From Bacillus sp. MM2020_4 (GTDB taxonomy: Bacteria > Bacillota > Bacilli > Bacillales > Cytobacillaceae), in NCBI RefSeq assembly GCF_011250555.1, contig NZ_JAANMZ010000015.1:1-64000 (forward strand): 64,000 bases of DNA, in the 5' to 3' direction. Within the stretch, counting starts at the first letter, position 1. The number at the start of each line of letters is the position of its first letter. Shown here one piece after another: positions 56,017-64,000 of this stretch. The notes under the pieces are model-generated. The model was not told the DNA's origin. It was given only the letters and a program-made list of their open reading frames with translations, and searched no databases. A program made the position numbers and the translations under genes.

Positions 56017-58389
56017 ATGAATACGGAGATACGAATAAATACCGATGAATGCTATCGGGTGGCTGAGAAGAGGGCTGCTCATTATTTTAAATCACTATAT
56101 GTTCAAGTCTCAAAAAGGTCATATGTTGCTACCCTTGCAGAAGATTTCCAATCATGGAAACACAACCATATTCATCACCATCCAGTACTATCCTTATTTT
56201 TGCGCAGAAGGAGAAAACCTGATTCTGAGGGGTATCACACTTATATCCAATGGTTGGATTACGCCGGAAAACTGGATAATTATCTTGATCGGAGTATTTC
56301 ATATATTTTTATGAGGGATCTTGGCAAAGCTCTTGACACAACTGAAACACAGACAAGGATTAGGCGTGTTGTGGACAGTTTGAAAAATGCTCTGACTACT
56401 AATCGTGCAGAGAAAAGGGAAGCTTTTAGCATGGCTTGGTTATACAGGTGGGCGCAAAAGGAAGGGATTGAATCCACTATTATTTGGATGATGGACAAAT
56501 TAAAAACGGTATCTTCCCATATTCCAATAGGGATGGATGCTGAACAGGCCCAGCGAAAATTGATCAAAATCATTGCGGGTGTTTTGTTGCACGTAATGGA
56601 AGAGCTAAACGACGAGTTATCCTCTACTGAACGTGCACAGAAACTAGATGAGGCCATTAGGTTGGGCTATTCTTATGGCCTGACATATCCCTTCATTGAT
56701 GACCTACTGGATTCAGAAGTTTTATCCGATAAAGAGAAAAAACAATATTCTCAAATGATCCGTACCACACTAATTACCGGGGCTGTACCGGAATTGGGCG
56801 AGTGGACCGGAAGTAATGCCAATTTGATCAAGTATATTCACTTAGAACTCAAAGAGGCATTTGAGTATATCGAGACCCAGCAACGACCGGAAACAAGAAA
56901 AACCTTTTTCGAAGAGGCCTATGTTTTTTTCCACTCGCAGGAAGTTGATCGGGTAAAGGATTTATCCAATGCAAATTACACCAATGAGGATGTTTACATA
57001 CCAATCATTTTAAAATCCTCTTCCTCCCGCTTAATTGTCCGTTCTGTCATCAGCGCTCCCGAGGATAAGGGATTTAGCAGCCGAACCTTCTTTTATGGCA
57101 TTTACAACCAGTTGGCGGATGATTTTGCTGATATGTTTGATGACATGAAGGCCGGTTCAGTGACCCCCTATACGTACTATATGAAATATCATGATAAGCG
57201 ACCAGATCTGATCAATCCCTTTGAATTATATTGGACGGTTATCTCCCATTTGTTACATTCCGTATATCATTCAGATACAAAGGCATGTGAGGTCATTTTA
57301 GATCGTGCCATCAATGGCCTTAAACGATTTAAAGAACGCGTGGGAATGGAAAAATACAATGAAGTGATGACGCTATTTACCACTGGAAATTCGAAATTCA
57401 ACCGAATGATCCAAGGTATGGTTCGAAAAGCAGATGATGTTGATTTTTTTGATAAGCTTCTTCGAGATCATATCATTACCACACTAAAAAATGAACGGAG
57501 GGAGCAGGAAGACTTTCAAACGATGATTGAATCCGTACGGATTCAGATTAACAACATCTTGAAAATTCCCAAAACCCAAAATGATAGGTTCATGAATGAC
57601 CCGATAATTGATGCGGCCAATTATAGTTTGGAAGGTGATGGAAAGCGATTGCGCCCTATCGTGACATGGGCCATGGGAGTTAACGGATATGGTTTAAATC
57701 AGACAGAAATCGTACCACTGCTGAGATCATTAGAATATATGCATACCGCCTCCTTAATTTTCGATGATCTCCCGTCCCAGGATAATGCGTCCACCCGCAG
57801 AGGCCGTCATACACTACACATGGTGTATAACACGGCTATAGCGGAATTAACAGGTCTTTTCCTAACCCAAAAGGCGATAGAGGAACAAGCATCACTAGAA
57901 CAGTTCGATTCCAATACAGTACGTCGTTTGATTCACTATTCAGCACAAATGACAGCGGATATGTGTAAGGGACAGGCAATGGACTTAGATTCTAAAGGTA
58001 AACAATTGTCAATCGAACAATTGAATAGAATATGCTTTTATAAAACGGGAATTGCATTTGAAGCTTCCCTTATCATGCCAGCCATTCTTGCCAATGCAAG
58101 TGGGTTCGAGATGGAAGCATTGAAGAAATACGCCCAACATGCCGGCATAGCTTTTCAGATTAGGGATGACTTACTTGACGTCGAAGGAGATCAGACCGTA
58201 CTTGGGAAACCCATTGGACTAGACGCTGTAAACAACCATTCAACTTTTGTGTCAGTCCTGGGAGTTGCGGGTGCTCGAAAAGAGATGTGGGAGCATTACT
58301 GCATGGCAATGGAATCATTGCAAGATGTGTCACGGAATACTACTTTTCTGAAACATTTATTGAATTATTTTGTGAACCGTAACCATTAA
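56017..58389 (+). CDS. two-part protein: unknown helical N-terminal half plus polyprenyl synthetase domain
   Basis: About 790 residues (ATG 56017, AGGGGT 10 nt upstream; the frame is open to 55954). Residues 500-790 form a trans-isoprenyl diphosphate synthase: GDGKRLRPI, first Asp-rich motif DDLPSQDNASTRRG, KTGIAFEAS, and second motif IRDDLLDVEGD. Ala replaces Tyr or Phe at the fifth residue before DD, which favours products longer than FPP. The N-terminal 480 residues are helical and have two Asp-rich stretches of their own, PFIDDLLDSEVLSD and LADDFADMFDD, which might be a second isoprenoid-binding fold. No terpene cyclase signature is certain. Confidence 0.75.
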   Translation: MNTEIRINTDECYRVAEKRAAHYFKSLYVQVSKRSYVATLAEDFQSWKHNHIHHHPVLSLFLRRRRKPDSEGYHTYIQWLDYAGKLDNYLDRSISYIFMRDLGKALDTTETQTRIRRVVDSLKNALTTNRAEKREAFSMAWLYRWAQKEGIESTIIWMMDKLKTVSSHIPIGMDAEQAQRKLIKIIAGVLLHVMEELNDELSSTERAQKLDEAIRLGYSYGLTYPFIDDLLDSEVLSDKEKKQYSQMIRTTLITGAVPELGEWTGSNANLIKYIHLELKEAFEYIETQQRPETRKTFFEEAYVFFHSQEVDRVKDLSNANYTNEDVYIPIILKSSSSRLIVRSVISAPEDKGFSSRTFFYGIYNQLADDFADMFDDMKAGSVTPYTYYMKYHDKRPDLINPFELYWTVISHLLHSVYHSDTKACEVILDRAINGLKRFKERVGMEKYNEVMTLFTTGNSKFNRMIQGMVRKADDVDFFDKLLRDHIITTLKNERREQEDFQTMIESVRIQINNILKIPKTQNDRFMNDPIIDAANYSLEGDGKRLRPIVTWAMGVNGYGLNQTEIVPLLRSLEYMHTASLIFDDLPSQDNASTRRGRHTLHMVYNTAIAELTGLFLTQKAIEEQASLEQFDSNTVRRLIHYSAQMTADMCKGQAMDLDSKGKQLSIEQLNRICFYKTGIAFEASLIMPAILANASGFEMEALKKYAQHAGIAFQIRDDLLDVEGDQTVLGKPIGLDAVNNHSTFVSVLGVAGARKEMWEHYCMAMESLQDVSRNTTFLKHLLNYFVNRNH

Positions 58390-58407
58390 ATTACAGTGGA
58401 TATAGTA

Positions 58408-58443
58408 GATGAAGCCGGTTCCATCAGGGCTTCATCTTTTTTT
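58408..58443 (+). terminator. terminator of the polyprenyl synthetase gene
   Basis: GATGAAGCC pairs with GGCTTCATC around a 10-nt loop, followed by a long T run. Confidence 0.93.
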
Positions 58444-58581
58444 ATTCTCATAGTTCACAAATTGTTCATTGATTGTTCATATTTAACAGTTATGATAGAT
58501 GTTAGAGTATTTGGTTTCAATCTCATATTTAATTGCAGCTATTATTAGTCCATAATGGTGTGCTAGAAGGTGGTGCGGAAA

Positions 58582-60537
58582 ATGAATAATATACTTCAAA
58601 GGGGTCAAGGTATTTTTAATAAATATATTGGCTTTTTCTTTTTGACAGTAATATTCTTATGGATCAAAACATATATCGTTCAACTAACACAATTTGATTT
58701 AGGCATTGAGAATTCCTTACAAAAGATTCTTTTATTTATCAATCCGTTAGGTTCAGCCTTACTTTTTCTTGGCATCTCTTTCTTTTTTAAGGGACGGAAA
58801 AAGTATATATCACTTATTGTGATTGATTTTCTATTATCCTTTCTTTTATATGCGAATAGTTTATTTTACCGCTTTTTTAATGATTTTATTACGTTACCGA
58901 CATTAACGCAGACACAAAATTTTGGTGATGTAAGCGGCAGTGTGGGTTCACTTTTAAAACCATATGATTTCTTATTTTTCATTGATATCATTCTTTTGAT
59001 TTGCTTACTTGTTTTTCGCTTTGTAAAGATAGAGGTCAAGGATATGCATCGTGGGAAAATGGCTGTATTGTTTTCCTTATCACTGGCTATTTCTTGCGCG
59101 AATCTATCTTTAGCAGAAATGGATCGTCCTCAATTATTGACTAGGGGCTTTGATCGAAATTATATTGTTAAATATTTAGGCATGTACAATTACACCATAT
59201 ATGATGCGGTTAAAAGTACCCAGGCGTCTGCACAAAGAGTATTGGCTGATAGTGACGATATCACAGAAGTCATTAACTATACAAAATCAAATGATGCTGA
59301 GCCAAATTCAGCATATTTCGGTGTTGGTAAGGGTATGAATGTGATTTATTTACATCTTGAGTCAATGCAAAACTTCCTTATTAATTACAAGTTAAATGGG
59401 GAAGAAGTAACACCATTTTTAAATTCATTGATAAAGGATCAAAATACAATGTATTTTGATAACTTTTTCCACCAAACAGGACAAGGAAAAACGTCAGATG
59501 CTGAATTTATGCTTGAGAATTCATTATTTGGCTTGCCTCAAGGATCAGCTTTTACAACGAAAGGTTTAAACACATTCCAAGCGGCTCCTGCAATTTTGGG
59601 TCAGCAGGGCTATACTTCTGCGGTATTCCACGGGAATTCCGGAAGCTTCTGGAATCGTAATGAAATCTATAAATCATTTGGATTTAATAAGTTTTTTGAT
59701 TCAAACTATTATCAAATAAATGATGAGGATCAAGCAGAATATGGGCTAGTGGATAAGCCGTTCTTTGAGCAATCCATTCCGCTTCTTGAATCTTTACCGC
59801 AGCCATTTTATACAAAATTTATTACGGTATCCAATCATTATCCATATCCAATTAATGAAGAAGATGCGACGATTGCACCAGCTGCGACGGGTGATAAATC
59901 TGTTGATGGATACTTCCAGACAGCACGTTATGCTGACGAGGCATTGAAGCAATTCTTTGATTACTTAAAAGAATCTGGTTTATATGACCATTCCATCATT
60001 GTGATGTACGGTGACCATTATGGTATTTCAGAAAACCATAATAAAGCGATGGCAAAAGTGCTTGGAAAGGAAATTACTCCTTTTGAAAGTGCAGGGTTAC
60101 AACGTGTACCATTATTCATTCGGGTGCCAGGTATGCAAGGTGGAGTAAATCATGAATACGGTGGGCAAGTCGATCTACTTCCAACACTCCTTCATTTGCT
60201 TGGGACGGAAACAAAAGACTATGTTCAATTTGGGACAGACCTACTATCTGAACAACATGATGATCTGGTTGCCTTCCGAAATGGCGATTATGTGAGTCCG
60301 ACGATTACAGCTGTTGACGGTAAGTTCTATAATTCCACTACAGGGATGAAACTAGAAGATGATAAATTGGAGGAAGCAAAGAAATTTAAAGAAATGGTTC
60401 AACAAAAATTATCATTCTCTGATAAAGTTGTGAATGGAGATTTATTGCGTTTCTACACTCCTGAAAACTTTATTCCTGTCGATAGGTCCACATATGACTA
60501 TAAAAAGGATTCTGAAAGTGTTTTATTAAATAAATAA
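58582..60537 (+). CDS. lipoteichoic acid synthase family protein
   Basis: 651 residues from the ATG at 58582 with AAGGTGG 8 nt upstream. Five membrane helices occupy about 15-190, followed by an extracellular sulfatase-type domain. The catalytic Thr is T304 in HQTGQGKTSDAEFM; metal ligands are expected in ESMQNFL and YGDHYGISENHNK. It polymerises glycerolphosphate onto a lipid anchor on the cell surface. Several LtaS paralogues exist in Bacillus (LtaS, YfnI, YqgS, YvgJ), and I cannot say which one this is. The signal-peptidase-like site after the helices is plausible but not certain. Confidence 0.92.
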   Translation: MNNILQRGQGIFNKYIGFFFLTVIFLWIKTYIVQLTQFDLGIENSLQKILLFINPLGSALLFLGISFFFKGRKKYISLIVIDFLLSFLLYANSLFYRFFNDFITLPTLTQTQNFGDVSGSVGSLLKPYDFLFFIDIILLICLLVFRFVKIEVKDMHRGKMAVLFSLSLAISCANLSLAEMDRPQLLTRGFDRNYIVKYLGMYNYTIYDAVKSTQASAQRVLADSDDITEVINYTKSNDAEPNSAYFGVGKGMNVIYLHLESMQNFLINYKLNGEEVTPFLNSLIKDQNTMYFDNFFHQTGQGKTSDAEFMLENSLFGLPQGSAFTTKGLNTFQAAPAILGQQGYTSAVFHGNSGSFWNRNEIYKSFGFNKFFDSNYYQINDEDQAEYGLVDKPFFEQSIPLLESLPQPFYTKFITVSNHYPYPINEEDATIAPAATGDKSVDGYFQTARYADEALKQFFDYLKESGLYDHSIIVMYGDHYGISENHNKAMAKVLGKEITPFESAGLQRVPLFIRVPGMQGGVNHEYGGQVDLLPTLLHLLGTETKDYVQFGTDLLSEQHDDLVAFRNGDYVSPTITAVDGKFYNSTTGMKLEDDKLEEAKKFKEMVQQKLSFSDKVVNGDLLRFYTPENFIPVDRSTYDYKKDSESVLLNK

Positions 60538-60586
60538 CGGTACCATCATGTCAACATCAATGGTATTAACGAAGTGCTATTTTAGT

Positions 60587-60615
60587 GGGCAGATTTAGAT
60601 CCTGCCCTTTTTTTT
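60587..60615 (+). terminator. terminator of the lipoteichoic acid synthase gene
   Basis: GTGGGCAG pairs with CTGCCC around a short loop and is followed by eight T. Confidence 0.9.
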
Positions 60616-60674
60616 ATACACAAAATTACACCCCTTACATAAGATAATTCAGTAATAGCTGGGAGGTGGATTTA

Positions 60675-60785
60675 ATGAGTGGAGCAGTAGGCGGTTTTGG
60701 AAATGGGTTTGCGTTGATTGTGGTTTTATTTATCCTGCTTATTATCATCGGTGCAAGCTTTGTTGGTGGCGGCGGGTTTTATTAG
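60675..60785 (+). CDS. YjcZ-family small sporulation membrane protein
   Basis: 36 residues: a Gly-rich N terminus ([11 protein letters not shown]), one membrane helix ([15 protein letters not shown]) and a short Gly-rich C terminus (FVGGGGFY). These features mark the YjcZ family, which is found in sporulating Bacillaceae. A GGGAGGTGG site precedes the ATG at 60675. The gene is easily missed because of its size. Confidence 0.9.
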   Translation: MSGAVGGFGNGFALIVVLFILLIIIGASFVGGGGFY

Positions 60786-60977
60786 GTAACTAATTAGTTA
60801 TTTTTCAAATGATAATGGATTGGGATTGCAGCGGGCAATCCCTATTTATTTTCTAAAATATTTTTTACATATTGTTGAAATGGAAATTGTTTCTGATATT
60901 CTTAAACACCTTGCGAAAGATAATAAATTATTGTACTCTTAATCTTGTTTTTTATGAAGGGTAAAGAGAGGTACATC

Positions 60978-62312
60978 ATGGATACTAACAACAAAGGGCA
61001 TTTGTGGGCATTACTACCATTTGCCGTATTTTTGATTCTTTTTCTTGGTTCAGGAATTGTGACAGGAGATTTTTATAAATTTCCGGTTATTGTGGCGATT
61101 TCAATAGCAGCTGCCGTGGCTTTAGCCATGAACCGAAAAGTTTCATTTAATAGAAAGGTTGAAATCTTCACGAAAGGTGCCGGTGACGCAAACATCATGC
61201 TGATGGTCGTGATTTTTCTATTAGCGGGTGCCTTTTCTGAAGTGGCCAAGGGTATGGGTGCTGTCGATTCAACAGTTAATCTTGCGTTATCTGTTGTACC
61301 GCAAAACTTATTAATGGTCGGTATATTTATCATTGCTTGCTTTATTTCACTTGCAATGGGGACAAGCATGGGAACCATTGTTGCACTCGCTCCAATTGGA
61401 GTTGGAATTAGTGACCAAACAGATATTTCGCTCGCCCTATCGATGGCGGCGGTTATTGGTGGTGCGATGTTCGGGGACAATCTATCATTTATTTCGGATA
61501 CCACGATTGCTGCAGTTCGGACGCAAGGAACGAAAATGAAGGATAAGTTTAAGGTGAATTTCCTCATTGTCCTGCCCGCTGCCATCATAACGTGTGTGAT
61601 TCTAGGCGTTTTAACCATTGGGGAACAAGCTAGTATTACCCAACAGTCTTTTCATTGGATCAAGATCTTGCCGTATCTATGTGTGCTAATTACTGCATTA
61701 GCGGGAATTAATGTGTTTATTGTTTTATCACTTGGGATTTTTTTTTCCGGCGCAATTGGGGTACTGGATGGCAGCTATCAGTTAATGGATGTCATACAGA
61801 AAATCGGCGATGGCATGGCTGGAATGTATGAAATCTCGTTTCTTGCCATTTTAATTGCCGGAATGGTAGAAATCATTAAACATAACGGCGGTATTGATTT
61901 CCTTCTGTACAAAGTTACACGAAATATTAAATCAAAAAGGGGCGCTGAATTCAGTATTGCCGGTCTTATTTGTTTAACCGACCTTTCAACCGCCAATAAC
62001 ACTATTTCTATAATCATTACTGGCCCGCTTGCTAAAAATATTTCCGACCAATATGAAATTGATCCGCGTAAATCAGCAAGTTTGCTTGATCTTTTCTCTT
62101 GCTGTATTCAAGGATTAATTCCATATGGAGCGCAGCTCCTTGTTGCTGCTGGTGTCGCCAGTATTTCGCCGATTAGTATTTTACACTATTCCTACTACCC
62201 AATCTTAATTGGGCTATGTGGGATCATCGCAATCTTGACAGGGTTTCCCCGCTTTTCATCCAAAGAAGTAAAGAGCAAGACTCTAAATATGGTTGATAAT
62301 AAAATTGAATAA
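60978..62312 (+). CDS. NhaC-type Na+/H+ antiporter family protein
   Basis: 444 residues with about 11-12 membrane helices. The ATG at 60978 follows AGAGAGG. The segments SLAMGTSMGTIVALAPIGVG, AMFGDNLSFISDTTIAA (about 165-180) and TDLSTANNTISIIITGPLAK are typical of the NhaC/YheL-type superfamily. The second holds the conserved Asp residues. It may exchange sodium, malate-lactate or arginine-ornithine, depending on branch, so the substrate is uncertain. A terminator follows. Confidence 0.85.
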   Translation: MDTNNKGHLWALLPFAVFLILFLGSGIVTGDFYKFPVIVAISIAAAVALAMNRKVSFNRKVEIFTKGAGDANIMLMVVIFLLAGAFSEVAKGMGAVDSTVNLALSVVPQNLLMVGIFIIACFISLAMGTSMGTIVALAPIGVGISDQTDISLALSMAAVIGGAMFGDNLSFISDTTIAAVRTQGTKMKDKFKVNFLIVLPAAIITCVILGVLTIGEQASITQQSFHWIKILPYLCVLITALAGINVFIVLSLGIFFSGAIGVLDGSYQLMDVIQKIGDGMAGMYEISFLAILIAGMVEIIKHNGGIDFLLYKVTRNIKSKRGAEFSIAGLICLTDLSTANNTISIIITGPLAKNISDQYEIDPRKSASLLDLFSCCIQGLIPYGAQLLVAAGVASISPISILHYSYYPILIGLCGIIAILTGFPRFSSKEVKSKTLNMVDNKIE

Positions 62313-62321
62313 CAACGATCT

Positions 62322-62352
62322 TACCCTGACTCATTTTGATTCAGGGTATTTT
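62322..62352 (+). terminator. terminator of the NhaC-type gene
   Basis: TACCCTGACTC pairs with GATTCAGGGTA, followed by TTTTCTT. Confidence 0.9.
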
Positions 62353-62428
62353 CTTATTTCAAGGAATCGTTCCATACGACTAGTGAAAAGATAAAGGAAA
62401 TGGATGCAAAAGTAAGGATGGGGAAAAA

Positions 62429-64000
62429 GTGGGTAAAATTTGGCTTATATACAAAACGGATTGGAAAAATATATTTAGTGTTCCTGCTGTTGCATTGTTA
62501 ATTGGTGCTCTTATGTTACTTCCATCCGCCTATGCATGGGTAAATATTAAGTCGATGTGGGATCCCTATAGCAATACATCAGGGATAAAAGTAGCTGTCG
62601 TCAACGAAGATACTGGCGCAGAAATTCAAGGGAAAAAAATCAATGTCGGATATGATACCGTAAAAAATCTAAAAAGGAACCATAAACTTGGCTGGGTGTT
62701 TGTAACCAAAAAGGAAGCTGTAAAAGGGGTAGAGAAAGGTACGTACTATGCCTATCTCATAATCCCTGAGGATTTTTCAAAGAAATTAACGAGTATTTTG
62801 GAAATAAACCCGAAAAAACCGAAAATAGTATTTGGAGTCAATGAAAAAATTAACGCTGTTGCTCCGAAAATTACCAGTTCAGGTGCATCTAGCTTAACTA
62901 CTCAAATAAGCCAAGCTTTTGTTAAAACAGTGGGAGATGCCCTATTCTCAGGCTTTTTTCAGGCAGGGGTTGAATTAGAGAAAGAGCTGCCTTCGATCCA
63001 AAATGTTGAAAAGCAAATCTTTGAGCTTGAAAAGGCCCTGCCAGAAATTGAAGAAATGGGGAAAAAAGCAATTGAACTAGAGGGAAAACTACCGGAAATA
63101 CGCGAAAAGGGACAAAAAGTGATGGAGCTTGAGCAAAGAATTCCTGAAATTCAGCAGGCAGGAAGCAGTATCCTAAAAGTGGAAGCAAATTTACCGCGGA
63201 TAAAGGAAGCGGGAGATAAGGTGTTGACGGTGCAAGGGAAGCTGGCAGAGTTGAACCGCGTCAATGAAATCATCTCGGATGTTATCGCAAATATGAAGGA
63301 TATTGAAACGAATATTCAGCAAGGGATTGTTATAGCCAAAGAAGGGGATACAGATCAGGCAAATACATCTAAAAATCAAGAAGAATTAACACGGCTTAAC
63401 GAGGAACTAGTGAATATTCATAACCAAGTAAATCAAACACTACTTTCACTACAACAAAAAGTTGCTGAAGGAGAAGAAATTATTCATAAAGCAGGGGACT
63501 TCTTCCAAAATGAAATGCCTGTTGTTGAACGAAAAATACATATGGCAGCTGATTTTGTTCGCAATGATTTGCCTGCCCTTGAGGGGGACATTCGGAAAGC
63601 GTCTACTCTTATTCAAACAAAGCTGCCGGAACTTGAGAAGGCAGTTCATAAAGCGGCAGATTTAGCCCGCAATGATTTGCCGGGTTTTGAAACGCAGATA
63701 AGAAATGCTGCGGATAAGATAAGGAAGTTCGAAGGTAGTGTGAATGTAAACGAATTAATCCAGTTTTTGAAGCATGATCCGCAAAAAGAGGGCGATTTTT
63801 TATCGAGTCCAGTTCTTTTGGAAACGAAGAGGATCTTTCCGATTCCAAACTATGGCTCAGCGATGTCACCGTTTTATACAATGCTGGCGCTTTGGGTGGG
63901 AGCAACCTTCTTGATTGCTTCCCTTAGGGTGGATGTTGAAAATCCAGACAATGTATACAAGGGCTATCATCTATATTTAGGAAGACTTTTAACATTTCTA
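62429..64000 (+). CDS. YhgE/Pip-domain membrane protein (3' end cut)
   Basis: The visible 524 codons start at GTG 62429, with AAGGATGGGG upstream. An N-terminal membrane helix (about 18-38) is followed by the Pip region NEDTGAEIQGKKINVG and IIPEDFSKKL. Residues about 199-266 contain four 17-residue repeats with the core ELExxLPEI, then more coiled coil up to about 450. A second membrane helix starts near residue 485 (FYTMLALWVGATFLIASL). The family includes phage infection protein and type VII-like exported proteins; function here is unknown. It continues beyond the right edge. Confidence 0.85.
   Translation, partial: MGKIWLIYKTDWKNIFSVPAVALLIGALMLLPSAYAWVNIKSMWDPYSNTSGIKVAVVNEDTGAEIQGKKINVGYDTVKNLKRNHKLGWVFVTKKEAVKGVEKGTYYAYLIIPEDFSKKLTSILEINPKKPKIVFGVNEKINAVAPKITSSGASSLTTQISQAFVKTVGDALFSGFFQAGVELEKELPSIQNVEKQIFELEKALPEIEEMGKKAIELEGKLPEIREKGQKVMELEQRIPEIQQAGSSILKVEANLPRIKEAGDKVLTVQGKLAELNRVNEIISDVIANMKDIETNIQQGIVIAKEGDTDQANTSKNQEELTRLNEELVNIHNQVNQTLLSLQQKVAEGEEIIHKAGDFFQNEMPVVERKIHMAADFVRNDLPALEGDIRKASTLIQTKLPELEKAVHKAADLARNDLPGFETQIRNAADKIRKFEGSVNVNELIQFLKHDPQKEGDFLSSPVLLETKRIFPIPNYGSAMSPFYTMLALWVGATFLIASLRVDVENPDNVYKGYHLYLGRLLTFL

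Overview
The window reads as a chromosome segment of a low-GC Gram-positive endospore former of the family Bacillaceae (Bacillus, Neobacillus or Mesobacillus-like; the exact genus cannot be fixed from the sequence alone). The evidence is the run mutS-mutL, miaA-hfq, spoVK, hflX-ynbB, glnR-glnA, lexA/yneA-yneB-ynzC, tkt, sirA-yneF, a Spo0E-like gene, ccdA-ccdC and yneK, which follows the Bacillus subtilis gene order closely. Strong AGGAGG ribosome binding sites, GlnR and SOS operators, and sporulation genes (spoVK, sirA, spo0E-like, yjcZ) agree with this.

Layout. 1-3.3 kb: an aldolase-fold enzyme, then a divergent pair of a MocR-type regulator and an ECF vitamin transporter S subunit. 3.3-8.9 kb: a DabB-DabA inorganic-carbon uptake operon with a DUF2294 protein and a carbonic-anhydrase-like protein that has lost its metal ligands, preceded by a promoter and terminator that may form a leader RNA. 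9-35.5 kb: a tRNA-Arg with an adjacent partial copy, then the conserved housekeeping block (mismatch repair, tRNA modification, Hfq, nitrogen control, SOS and division control, transketolase, a heterodimeric ABC exporter, cytochrome c maturation).

35.8-53 kb is the accessory part. It opens with selC, the selenocysteine tRNA (UCA anticodon, long variable arm, encoded CCA). It continues with a lipoprotein PQQ-dependent dehydrogenase fused to cytochrome c, a small secreted protein, and a complete pqqA-(84-aa membrane protein)-pqqB-pqqC-pqqD-pqqE cluster. A Gram-positive chromosome carrying both PQQ synthesis and its apo-dehydrogenase is unusual. pqqA is only 23 codons long, and pqqB appears to start at an ATT codon inside the 3' end of the 84-aa gene. 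After a YkvA-like protein and an MFS transporter comes a four-gene Wadjet (JetD-JetA-JetB-JetC) plasmid-defence operon with translationally coupled genes and unusual ATPase residues in JetC.

53-64 kb: two unknown proteins, a small membrane protein, a two-part protein ending in a polyprenyl synthetase, a lipoteichoic acid synthase, a tiny YjcZ-type spore protein, an NhaC-type antiporter, and a YhgE/Pip-type membrane protein cut by the right edge.

How parts work together. The dehydrogenase would sit on the outer face of the membrane, use PQQ made by PqqA-E, and pass electrons through its own haem to the respiratory chain. CcdA and CcdC, about 2-3 kb upstream, belong to the cytochrome c maturation route that such a haem domain needs. 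LexA represses yneA-yneB-ynzC through two SOS boxes. GlnR autoregulates glnR-glnA through a box just upstream of its promoter. DabA-DabB would supply bicarbonate. JetABCD would act against plasmids.
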